Assembly: GCA_038325665.1 (NCBI GenBank)
Contig: JBBQJF010000301.1
Span: 1-6,605, forward strand
Reading direction: 5' to 3'
DNA: 6,605 bases
Source: CAUJGQ01 sp038325665
GTDB lineage: Bacteria; Chloroflexota; Dehalococcoidia; CAUJGQ01
A model generated the notes under the pieces. That model was not told where the DNA came from, did not search any database, and was given only the letters and a program-made list of their open reading frames with translations. Shown here piece by piece: positions 1 through 5,474 of the stretch. The position numbers and the translations under genes are program-made. Position 1 is the stretch's first letter. The number at the start of each line of letters is the position of its first letter.

Positions 1-7
1 TGCCCAT
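1..7 (-). CDS. 5' end of an unidentified divergent gene (first two codons only)
   Basis: Read on the minus strand, ATG GGC begins at position 7 and runs off the left edge. It is placed as a gene start because AGGAGG (plus-strand CCTCCT, 15-20) lies 7 nt upstream, the best Shine-Dalgarno match in the window at an ideal distance. Only Met-Gly is visible, so no function can be given. If real, this gene is divergent from comEA and shares its upstream region. The alternative is a chance AGGAGG-ATG pairing; sequence to the left of the window would settle it. Confidence 0.55.
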
Positions 8-14
8 TATGTGG

Positions 15-20
15 CCTCCT
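15..20 (-). promoter_or_regulatory. Shine-Dalgarno site for the left-edge minus-strand gene
   Basis: Minus-strand AGGAGG, a perfect six-base complement to the 16S rRNA 3' end, is separated by 7 nt from the ATG at 7-5. It is the main evidence that a gene begins there. Confidence 0.55.
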
Positions 21-250
21 GTGAAATTACCTAACCGTCCGGCCCCCATTCCGCCGGCCATGCCGGGACAGGCCGCGCGGGAACGGGATATGACTGTTGA
101 TAGACCGAGCTTTCGATCTCCTTCACCGAATGGAGAAACAGCTGTCCTCCAATGCCGGCGAAATTTAGCGGGTGCGTGGCTCAGTCTGCCGCGTCGCGGG
201 GTCAGGGTCAAGCCGGACCACACCCACGCGTTCACGGTACTCCGTGGTAC

Positions 251-279
251 TTGACGGCAAGCTTCCGCCGCCTTATGTA
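251..279 (+). promoter_or_regulatory. Probable sigma70-type promoter of comEA-comEC
   Basis: TTGACG (251-256, five of six consensus -35 bases) is followed after exactly 17 bp by TATGTA (274-279), a modest -10 match that keeps the leading TAT. Transcription would start near 285-287 and give a leader of about 150 nt before the comEA start. The spacing and the -35 box are good and the -10 box is weak. The predicted start falls at the first base of the first leader hairpin, which agrees with the placement. Confidence 0.45.
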
Positions 280-284
280 TGGTC

Positions 285-404
285 GCGCGACGTATCGCGT
301 CAAGAGGGCAACCCTGGACCGCGGCCACCCCGCCACTGGTCCATCGCTCCCCCATGTGGTGCGTCTCCGCCCCGGCGGCGCCGGGGATGGGTAGCACGGG
401 TGCT
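285..404 (+). promoter_or_regulatory. Structured leader upstream of comEA (five short hairpins)
   Basis: By eye the predicted 5' leader folds into consecutive hairpins: CGCGA-CGTA-TCGCG (286-299, with a flanking G-U pair at 285/300); AGGG-CAA-CCCT (305-315); TGGACC plus GCGG (315-324) pairing with CCGC (330-333) and GGTCCA (338-343) around a CACT bulge; CCCCGGC-GGC-GCCGGGG (370-386, a perfect 7-bp stem); and AGCA-CGGG-TGCT (393-404). None is followed by a T run, so none looks like an intrinsic terminator. Short hairpins are common by chance in GC-rich DNA. It matches no riboswitch family I know. Confidence 0.3.
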
Positions 405-437
405 TCGATCGTCTCACGAGAGTGATTCGGGGGTGCG

Positions 438-1004
438 GTGGTGACGAAGACACGACCGCTGGTCATGTCGCTGATCCTTCTGACCGCCGGGGTGCTGACA
501 GCGGCGGCGGTGGTCGTCAGCGCCCGCCGGTCCGGTCCAGGAACCATCGAGGTGCGTCTCCCCGAGGCGGCGACGCCCACGCCCAATGATGGACGGGTGA
601 AGGTGTACGTCGCGGGCGCCGTGCAGCGACCCGGTGTGTACAACGTCCGCGCCGGCGACCGAGTGGCCGATGCGGTCGAGGCGGCCGGGGGTCCAGCGGA
701 TGAGGCCGACATCCTGGTGGTGAACCTCGCCCGCCGGTTGCGCGATGAGGATCACATTATTGTTCCCCGCCAGGGCCAGTCGCCGGTCGTTGGTGTTCCC
801 GGCAGTAGCCGGACCAACATCAATGCCGCCGCCGCCGGCGCACTCGAGACGCTCCCCGGAATCGGGCCGGCCCGCGCACAACGCATCGTCGAATCGCGCC
901 AGCGCGACGGACCGTTCGCCGACCCGTCCGATCTGGTCAAGCGCAAGCTCGTGCCACAGTCCGTGTTCGACAGCCTGAAAGACCTGATCGACGTGCGATC
1001 CTGA
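438..1004 (+). CDS. comEA: ComEA-type competence DNA receptor (SLBB plus helix-hairpin-helix)
   Basis: This is the membrane-anchored DNA-binding protein of natural transformation, which binds incoming double-stranded DNA outside the membrane and passes it to ComEC. The 188 residues show a short basic N-terminus, one membrane segment (about 8-28), a linker, an SLBB domain (about 53-110, with VKVYVAGAVQRPGVY) and a C-terminal helix-hairpin-helix domain (about 126-187, with INAAAAGALETLPGIGPARA). The first hairpin carries the classic LPGIGP; the second has LVPQ where GIGP is usual. Length and domain order are normal for ComEA. The start is one of two adjacent GTG codons (438 or 441), preceded only by a G-rich stretch and no clear AGGAGG. 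comEC begins 46 nt downstream on the same strand, the usual comEA-comEC order, so the two are probably one operon served by the promoter at 251-279. Confidence 0.92.
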   Translation: MVTKTRPLVMSLILLTAGVLTAAAVVVSARRSGPGTIEVRLPEAATPTPNDGRVKVYVAGAVQRPGVYNVRAGDRVADAVEAAGGPADEADILVVNLARRLRDEDHIIVPRQGQSPVVGVPGSSRTNINAAAAGALETLPGIGPARAQRIVESRQRDGPFADPSDLVKRKLVPQSVFDSLKDLIDVRS

Positions 1005-1041
1005 TCACCGGGCGCGTACTCACCCAACTCCGCGACGCAAT

Positions 1042-1046
1042 GGGGA
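1042..1046 (+). promoter_or_regulatory. Ribosome binding site deciding the TTG start of comEC
   Basis: GGGGA lies 5 nt before the TTG at 1051. The ATG at 1040 overlapping this site is in another frame and meets TGA after four codons, which supports TTG as the real start. Confidence 0.45.
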
Positions 1047-1050
1047 CAGC

Positions 1051-3501
1051 TTGACCACGATCGTGTTGGTCGCCGCCTGGCTGATCGGCGTCACGTACGC
1101 GGCATGGCAGGGGCCGGGCGGACCTTGGGCCGCCGGCGCGCTGGCGGCCCTGCTCGCGGCCGGCACATCACGCCGCCGTCCGATGCCCGCGCTACTGCTC
1201 GGATTAGTTGCCGCCGGTGTGGCGCTGCTCGGCGTGTGGCGGCAGCAGGCCGCGGCCGCGCCGCCGCCCGCGTCGGATATCGCCCATCTGATCGACGCTG
1301 GGCCGGTGAGACTGCATGGCATTGCGCGGGTTGAACCGGAGGAGCGGGAGCGGTCGCGACGGCTGCGGCTGCGGGTCCAATCGGTCGATACCGGCGAGGG
1401 ATGGCGACCGGCAACGGGCGGAGTGCTCGTCCGGCTGCCGCTCGCGCCGCCGATCCATGCCGGCGACGTGGTGCGGCTGGAAGGACGGCTCACCGCGCCG
1501 CCGGAGTTGCCGCATTTCGACTACCGCGCCTACCTGGCACGCCAGGGCATTGGCGCGACGATGGAGTACCCCCGCGCACGGGTGACCGGACACGAGCCAC
1601 CATCGCGGGTCGATCGCGCCCTCGCCGCCGCGCGGCGCCGTGCCGCGTGGGCGCTCGACGAGGCCCTGCCGCAACCGTGGGCGGCCCTGGCGCGGGGGAT
1701 CGTGGTGGGCGACCGCGGGGCGATCCCCCGCGCGCTCACGGACGACTTCAACGTGACCGGCGTTTCGCATCTGATCGCTATCTCTGGGTTCAACATCACG
1801 CTGGTGGCGGGCATGATCGTGGGCGCGTTGTCGTGGTTGGCCGGCCGCCGGCCGGCCGCGACCATCGCCCTCGCCACCATCACCCTGTACGCGGTCTTCG
1901 TCGGCCTGAGCGCGTCGGTCGCGCGGGCACTGATCATGGGCATGCTGGTGATTGGCGCAACGCTGACCGGCCGGCCGGGGGCGCCGCTCGTAACACTGGC
2001 GGTGGCGGCGGCCGCGATGACGGCGCACGACCCACTCATCTTGGGTGATCTCGGCTTCCAGTTGAGCTTCGGCGCGACCGCCGGCATCATGCTGCTCGCG
2101 CCGGCGGCACAGGCCGGGGGCCGTCGCGTTGTGGCGGGCCACGGCGGCGTACCGGCTGGCGCCGTGCTCGTGGTGTGGGATCTTGCCGCGATCACACTCG
2201 CCGCCACCCTCGCAACTTTGCCGGTGATGCTGCACGCCTTCGGGCGCGTCTCGCTGGTTTCCCCGCTTGCTAACCTGGTGCTGGTGCCCGTCTTTCCGGT
2301 TGTGATGATCACCTCGGGTCTTGCCGCCGCGACGGCCGCGATCGTGCCCGCGTCCGCGCCTCTCGTCGGGGCAATCGCGTGGCCGCCGCTGGCGTTCACG
2401 ACTTGGACCGTGCAGTTGCTGGCGGACATGCCGGCCGCGTCGGTCAGCCCGGGCCATCTGGATAGCACGCCGGCGCGGGTGGTGTACGGCTGTGCCGCGA
2501 TCGCGGGGTTGCTCGCACAACACCGCGTGCCGCGCTGGGTCGAGTTAGCACCCGCGATCGCGGCACCACGGTTCTCGCCGGCCGTGCTCGCGGTCGCCGT
2601 GCCGCTCGCGCTGCTGGCCGCGCTGGCAGGCGGCGCGTGGCTGACCCGTGACCGACCGGACGGACGGCTGACTGTCACCTACGCCGAGGCCGGCGGGGCG
2701 CCGATCGCGCTCATCCGGGGACCGGGCGGCGAACGCGTTCTGATCGATACCGGCACGACGCGGACGGGTCTGGCCCGCGCGGTCGATCCACTGCTGCCGC
2801 CGCGCCAGTTGCGGATCGATATGCTCCTGCTCACGCGACGCGCGCCGGCCACGCTGGGAGGACTGGAATCAGCCGTGCAGCGCTACCGGCCGCGGGCGGT
2901 GGTCGGACCTGCCGTCCAACCCGGTGAGCGGCCTATTGACGCCGGTGGCCGGCCATTCACGCAAATCGAGCCGGGGATGTCAGTGGCGCTGTCGCGCGGC
3001 GCCCGGATCGAGATCGCGGCGGTGGCGGGCGACGCGGGCCGCCTTGGGCTTGTCGCCGTCATGGGTCACCGGCGAATCGCGATCACGACTGAATCGCCGG
3101 CAGACGTGCGCCCGATCCGGCTCACGGGAGGCGCACCAGGTCGAACAGCCGTGACGACGACACAACTGCCCGAGTTGCTCTACGACGTGCGCATGCAGGG
3201 GCCGATTCAGGTCAGCACGGATGGCTCCGGCCTGCGACTGCGCGTATCACGGGGAGCGCCACTGCCCCGCACGCTCGGTACGGCAACGACGCCCCCGGCG
3301 TGGATCGGACACGCCATGGTCCGCGATTCGGTGGCGAGCGTCGGTGATGTGGCCACGCGCGCCTGGTACACGATGACCCGGAGGCGAACACGCTATCCGA
3401 GCCACGGTTCGCGCTCGCGCCGCTGCTCGATACCGGCGCATCCTACCCAAACCGACCGGGCGCCCGGACAGACAGATGGCGACGCGGGATGCCGGCGATA
3501 G
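1051..3501 (+). CDS. comEC: ComEC/Rec2 DNA uptake channel with an eroded metallo-beta-lactamase-like domain
   Basis: This polytopic inner-membrane protein forms the channel that brings single-stranded DNA into the cytoplasm during transformation. Of 816 residues, about 1-65 hold N-terminal membrane helices, about 80-175 an OB-like DUF4131 region ending in the family motif FDYRAYLARQGI (156-167), and about 215-530 the competence domain with GVSHLIAISGFNIT (237-250) and many hydrophobic helices. Residues about 540-735 align with the C-terminal metallo-beta-lactamase domain: LIDTG is kept (564-568), but the usual THxDxDHxGG reads TRRAPATLGG (595-604), so the expected metal ligands are missing. 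The later TGD and HHGS motifs are not seen either. The last 41 residues (776-816) are Arg-rich, resemble no ComEC tail I know and may be shifted out of frame. The start is TTG with GGGGA 5 nt before it. The role as a channel is well supported; nuclease activity of this domain is unlikely. Confidence 0.93.
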   Translation: MTTIVLVAAWLIGVTYAAWQGPGGPWAAGALAALLAAGTSRRRPMPALLLGLVAAGVALLGVWRQQAAAAPPPASDIAHLIDAGPVRLHGIARVEPEERERSRRLRLRVQSVDTGEGWRPATGGVLVRLPLAPPIHAGDVVRLEGRLTAPPELPHFDYRAYLARQGIGATMEYPRARVTGHEPPSRVDRALAAARRRAAWALDEALPQPWAALARGIVVGDRGAIPRALTDDFNVTGVSHLIAISGFNITLVAGMIVGALSWLAGRRPAATIALATITLYAVFVGLSASVARALIMGMLVIGATLTGRPGAPLVTLAVAAAAMTAHDPLILGDLGFQLSFGATAGIMLLAPAAQAGGRRVVAGHGGVPAGAVLVVWDLAAITLAATLATLPVMLHAFGRVSLVSPLANLVLVPVFPVVMITSGLAAATAAIVPASAPLVGAIAWPPLAFTTWTVQLLADMPAASVSPGHLDSTPARVVYGCAAIAGLLAQHRVPRWVELAPAIAAPRFSPAVLAVAVPLALLAALAGGAWLTRDRPDGRLTVTYAEAGGAPIALIRGPGGERVLIDTGTTRTGLARAVDPLLPPRQLRIDMLLLTRRAPATLGGLESAVQRYRPRAVVGPAVQPGERPIDAGGRPFTQIEPGMSVALSRGARIEIAAVAGDAGRLGLVAVMGHRRIAITTESPADVRPIRLTGGAPGRTAVTTTQLPELLYDVRMQGPIQVSTDGSGLRLRVSRGAPLPRTLGTATTPPAWIGHAMVRDSVASVGDVATRAWYTMTRRRTRYPSHGSRSRRCSIPAHPTQTDRAPGQTDGDAGCRR

Positions 3502-3561
3502 ATTCCGCCTTAGTCTGCCAACGCGCTATGCTGGCGGGAGATTCGCCGACGGGGGTGCATC

Positions 3562-4383
3562 CTGACACGCAGCGACGGCCGCCAGCCCGATCAGCTTCGC
3601 GATTGCCAGATTACTACCGGCGTACTCGCCTTCGCCGAGGGATCGGCCCTGATCGAGATGGGACGGACGCGCGTGTTGTGCGCCGTCACCATTGAGGAGC
3701 GTGTACCGCCGTTCCTGCGCGGCACCGGTAAGGGCTGGGTGACCGCCGAGTACTCGATGCTACCGCGCGCCACGCAGAGCCGCACCCCGCGCGAATCGGT
3801 GTCCGGCCGGATCGGCGGGCGCACGCATGAGATCCAGCGATTGATCGGTCGCTCGCTGCGCGCGATCGCCGACCTCGGCGTATTCGGCGAGCGGTCGCTG
3901 ACGGTCGATTGTGACGTGTTGCAGGCCGATGGCGGCACGCGGACGGCCGCGATCACCGGCGCCTACGTGGCGCTCGCGCAGGCCTGCACCAAACTGAAGG
4001 GACCGGGGTCACGGGAGCCGAATCCCTTCAACCAGCCTCTGGCGGCCAAACTGCGCGAGGCCGGGCTGGTGCGCACCAGCCCACTCAAACAGGCAGTCGC
4101 GGCGGGCAGCGCTGGTATAGTCAAGGGCGAGGTGCTGCTCGACCTCGCGTACGATGAGGATTCAAAGGCCGAGGTGGACCTAAACCTCGTCATGACCGAG
4201 GACGGGCGCTTCGTGGAGGTCCAGGCCACCGCCGAGGGTGAGCCGTTCGGCCGCGAGGAACTCGACCGGATCATCGATGTCGCGTCGGCCGGCATCCGCG
4301 AACTGTTCGCGATCCAGCAGCACGCGCTGGCGGCAGCCCTGGCCGCGGCTCCCGCGCCGCGTGCCGCCGCCAAGCCGCGGTAG
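3562..4383 (+). CDS. rph: Ribonuclease PH, probable CTG start
   Basis: RNase PH is a phosphate-dependent 3'-5' exoribonuclease that trims tRNA precursors and other RNA 3' ends in the cytoplasm, as a ring hexamer. From the CTG at 3562 the product is 273 residues and begins (M)TRSDGRQPDQLR, which matches the family N-terminus. The first in-frame ATG (3658) would remove 32 conserved residues, including the DGR motif and the first strands. No ATG, GTG or TTG exists in this frame between the stop at 3511 and 3658; GGGGG (3551-3555) lies 6 nt before the CTG. Conserved landmarks are GGRTHEIQRLIGRSLRA (85-101, with the Arg of the active site), DGGTRTAAITG (123-133, phosphate-binding Arg127), the acidic DLAYDEDS (194-201) and AEGEPFGREEL. 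About 19 extra residues sit near 147-165, and an Ala-rich tail lengthens the C-terminus. It lies 60 nt after comEC; TATGCT at 3527 could be a -10 box but has no good -35. Confidence 0.9.
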   Translation: MTRSDGRQPDQLRDCQITTGVLAFAEGSALIEMGRTRVLCAVTIEERVPPFLRGTGKGWVTAEYSMLPRATQSRTPRESVSGRIGGRTHEIQRLIGRSLRAIADLGVFGERSLTVDCDVLQADGGTRTAAITGAYVALAQACTKLKGPGSREPNPFNQPLAAKLREAGLVRTSPLKQAVAAGSAGIVKGEVLLDLAYDEDSKAEVDLNLVMTEDGRFVEVQATAEGEPFGREELDRIIDVASAGIRELFAIQQHALAAALAAAPAPRAAAKPR

Positions 4384-4393
4384 CCGGGGGCGT

Positions 4394-5050
4394 TTAGATA
4401 TAGTGTCCCAATTCAGCGCCGCCGAGCAGATAGACATGCGCGGATGGCAGTGACTGGAGGGCGTCCCACCCGAAATTGGAGACGAACCGAAAGCCGCCGC
4501 CGTAGCGCCAGTGCGCCGAGCCACTCTGGACCGGACAGTATTCTTGTCCCAATCGCACGAGTTCGGCGCCGACCGCCCCCATATTGTTCCACAATGTCTC
4601 TTGGTCGATTACCGGACGGGGCTGCACCGTGATCGCCACCGGCGGCCAGTCACCGGTGACCGCCTTCGTCGCGTGCAGATCCTGACGATCGATCAGCGTT
4701 TGCGTGGGGCGGCCGAGCGGCATGAGCGCATCCATACCGCCGCCGCCGAGCACATGGACATGGGCGTGCATCTGACTCTGGAGCGCATCGGGGCCGAAGT
4801 TGGAGACGAGCCGGAACCCGTTCGGGCAGTAGCGCCTCCCCATCGCCGCGGCGGCGCGGCCGACCCCACCAAGGTCAGCCCACAACTCCTCTTGGCTAAG
4901 ATGCCGTTTCGGCACGGCCAGCAGCATCACCTCGACCCAGCGGAGGAGGTTGCGAAAGACAAGCACATCATCATCCTCATAGAACACCTGGGCGCGTTCG
5001 GTACCGGCGACGATGTTGCAGAAGGTACAATATGGCACGGGCAGACTCAC
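4394..5050 (-). CDS. Tandem HIT-domain protein with a degenerate second histidine triad
   Basis: HIT proteins are nucleotide hydrolases or transferases acting on the alpha-phosphate of nucleotide conjugates through a catalytic His. The 218-residue product has CTFC (8-11) typical of the zinc-binding start of HIT proteins, then domain 1 with the intact triad H95-A-H97-V-H99 followed by VLGG. A second copy covers about 137-212: GFRFVSNFGWDALQS (186-200) repeats GFRLVSNFGPDALQS (78-92), and its triad reads S203-A-H205-V-Y207, keeping only the middle, normally nucleophilic His. Copy 2 lacks the CxxC start and has about 12 extra residues after YCP. The start is GTG with no strong ribosome site; GTG at codon 5 is an alternative. 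The gene is convergent with rph, with 10 bp between the stops and no visible terminator between them. The family is clear; the substrate is unknown. Confidence 0.88.
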   Translation of the reverse strand: MSLPVPYCTFCNIVAGTERAQVFYEDDDVLVFRNLLRWVEVMLLAVPKRHLSQEELWADLGGVGRAAAAMGRRYCPNGFRLVSNFGPDALQSQMHAHVHVLGGGGMDALMPLGRPTQTLIDRQDLHATKAVTGDWPPVAITVQPRPVIDQETLWNNMGAVGAELVRLGQEYCPVQSGSAHWRYGGGFRFVSNFGWDALQSLPSAHVYLLGGAELGHYI

Positions 5051-5112
5051 TTTTCGGGGAGCGGGGAGCGGCCGGCCGCGCGGAACCTATCCTGTTTCTT
5101 CGGGTCGGGGGA

Positions 5113-5141
5113 GGCACGCCGCGCCTGACCGTGGCACGCCG
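5113..5141. repeat. 9-bp direct repeat, 20 bp apart, upstream of the HIT gene
   Basis: GGCACGCCG occurs at 5113-5121 and 5133-5141, a 20-bp period or about two helical turns, in the 247-bp space between the HIT gene (leftward) and the tRNA gene (rightward). The spacing would suit a protein binding one face of the DNA, but a 9-mer of only G, C and A can recur by chance here. Confidence 0.3.
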
Positions 5142-5226
5142 TCATGGGCGCCCGCGCGATTCGAGTGTATGGCCCAGCCGGAAACGCGGTCAATCACGAC
5201 GAGTCGAGCCGGGTGGCCGCGTCCGG

Positions 5227-5256
5227 TTGAGCCGCTGGTCCGAAAAGTGGTATCGT
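5227..5256 (+). promoter_or_regulatory. Probable promoter of the tRNA-Ser gene
   Basis: TTGAGC (5227-5232) and TATCGT (5251-5256) are separated by 18 bp, and the -10 box is preceded by TGG, giving an extended -10 (TGnTATCGT). Transcription would begin near 5263, about 35 nt before the tRNA, a normal length for a trimmed 5' leader. Confidence 0.45.
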
Positions 5257-5297
5257 CAAGGATAGGCGCGGGAGTTAGCTCTCGTGCATGGCCGCTT

Positions 5298-5384
5298 GGA
5301 GGGATCGCATAGTGGTCTAGTGCGCCCGCCTGCTAAGCGGGTTCCGGGGCAACCTGGTCCTGGGTTCGAATCCCAGTCCCTCCG
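5298..5384 (+). tRNA. tRNA-Ser, anticodon GCU (codons AGC/AGU)
   Basis: The 87-nt gene folds fully. The acceptor stem is GGAGGGA (5298-5304) with TCCCTCC (5377-5383), and the discriminator is G (5384), as expected for Ser. The D stem is GCA/TGC (5307-5309, 5321-5323). The anticodon stem is CCCGC/GCGGG (5325-5329, 5337-5341) around the loop CTGCTAA, anticodon GCT at 5332-5334. The long variable arm is CCGGG-GCAA-CCTGG, the mark of a type II tRNA. The T arm is CTGGG-TTCGAAT-CCCAG. CCA is not encoded (CCG follows), so a CCA-adding enzyme is needed. All stems pair, so it looks functional. Confidence 0.97.
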
Positions 5385-5397
5385 CCGGATCAAAGAT

Positions 5398-5450
5398 GAG
5401 GGATGAGAGACGTGGGGATGGCTGGTTCATCCTGACGACCCTCATCCCTC
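5398..5450. repeat. Inverted repeat between tRNA-Ser and miaB
   Basis: GAGGGATGAG (5398-5407) and CTCATCCCTC (5441-5450) are perfect 10-bp inverted repeats around a 33-nt loop, which itself contains GGATG (5416-5420) and CATCC (5428-5432), a 5-bp inner stem with a 7-nt loop. It could be a processing or termination structure behind the tRNA, or a leader element 24 nt before the miaB start. No T run follows, so a classic intrinsic terminator is unlikely. It is purine-rich on one arm and pyrimidine-rich on the other, unlike the GC-rich hairpins elsewhere in the window. Confidence 0.55.
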
Positions 5451-5464
5451 TCCGTCATCCATCC

Positions 5465-5469
5465 GAGGT
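5465..5469 (+). promoter_or_regulatory. Ribosome binding site of miaB
   Basis: GAGGT lies 5 nt upstream of the ATG at 5475. It supports this start, which also places the first conserved Cys at residue 11, where the family has it. Confidence 0.65.
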
Positions 5470-5474
5470 CACCT

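Larger units (their letters stand above)
21..437. other. Divergent intergenic region, no gene seen
   Basis: About 417 bp lie between the left-edge minus-strand gene and comEA. The open frames crossing it are rich in Arg, Pro and Ser, begin without ribosome sites and resemble no family I know, so I call it non-coding. The right half holds a sigma70-like promoter (251-279) and a run of short hairpins (285-404) leading to comEA. A 6-bp direct repeat GGTACT occurs at 236-241 and 245-250, directly before the -35 box. Positions 21-235 must contain the promoter of the leftward gene, but I could not pick a convincing -35/-10 pair. Confidence 0.6.

Noticed and set aside
9..254. Small open frames in the left intergenic region, including one starting at 9
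   Set aside because: The ATG at 9 has no ribosome site and overlaps the better-supported minus-strand start. The Arg/Pro/Ser-rich products look like translated non-coding DNA.
311..324. T-box-like bases (TGGACCGCGG) in the comEA leader
   Set aside because: The conserved T-box bulge is TGGNACCGCG; here one base is missing, there is no room for stem I downstream of the promoter, and the gene is not an amino-acid or tRNA-charging gene.
370..386. GC-rich hairpin as a terminator before comEA
   Set aside because: The stem is perfect, but no T run follows, and a terminator here would separate comEA from the best promoter candidate.
1204..2678. Long antisense open frames (1204-2523 and 1530-2678) opposite comEC
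   Set aside because: They lie entirely opposite a well-supported gene, have odd His/Arg/Gly- or Ala/Arg/Ser-rich composition, no ribosome site and no family resemblance; GC-rich codon bias on one strand keeps the other open.
3514..3561. Upstream extension of rph in frame before the CTG
   Set aside because: The codons from 3514 to 3561 contain no usual start and their translation does not resemble the RNase PH N-terminus, which begins exactly at the CTG.
4112..4130. Promoter-like TGGTATAGTCAAGG, similar to the tRNA promoter region at 5248
   Set aside because: It lies inside a conserved part of rph (GIVKGE) and has no matching -35 box; the likeness is best explained by chance.
4511..5128. Plus-strand open frame across the HIT gene
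   Set aside because: The minus strand carries a clear HIT motif and duplicated domain; the plus-strand product resembles nothing.
5298..5384. tRNA-Ser as a pseudogene because CCA is not encoded
   Set aside because: All stems, the anticodon loop, the long variable arm and the discriminator G are intact. Many bacteria add CCA after transcription.
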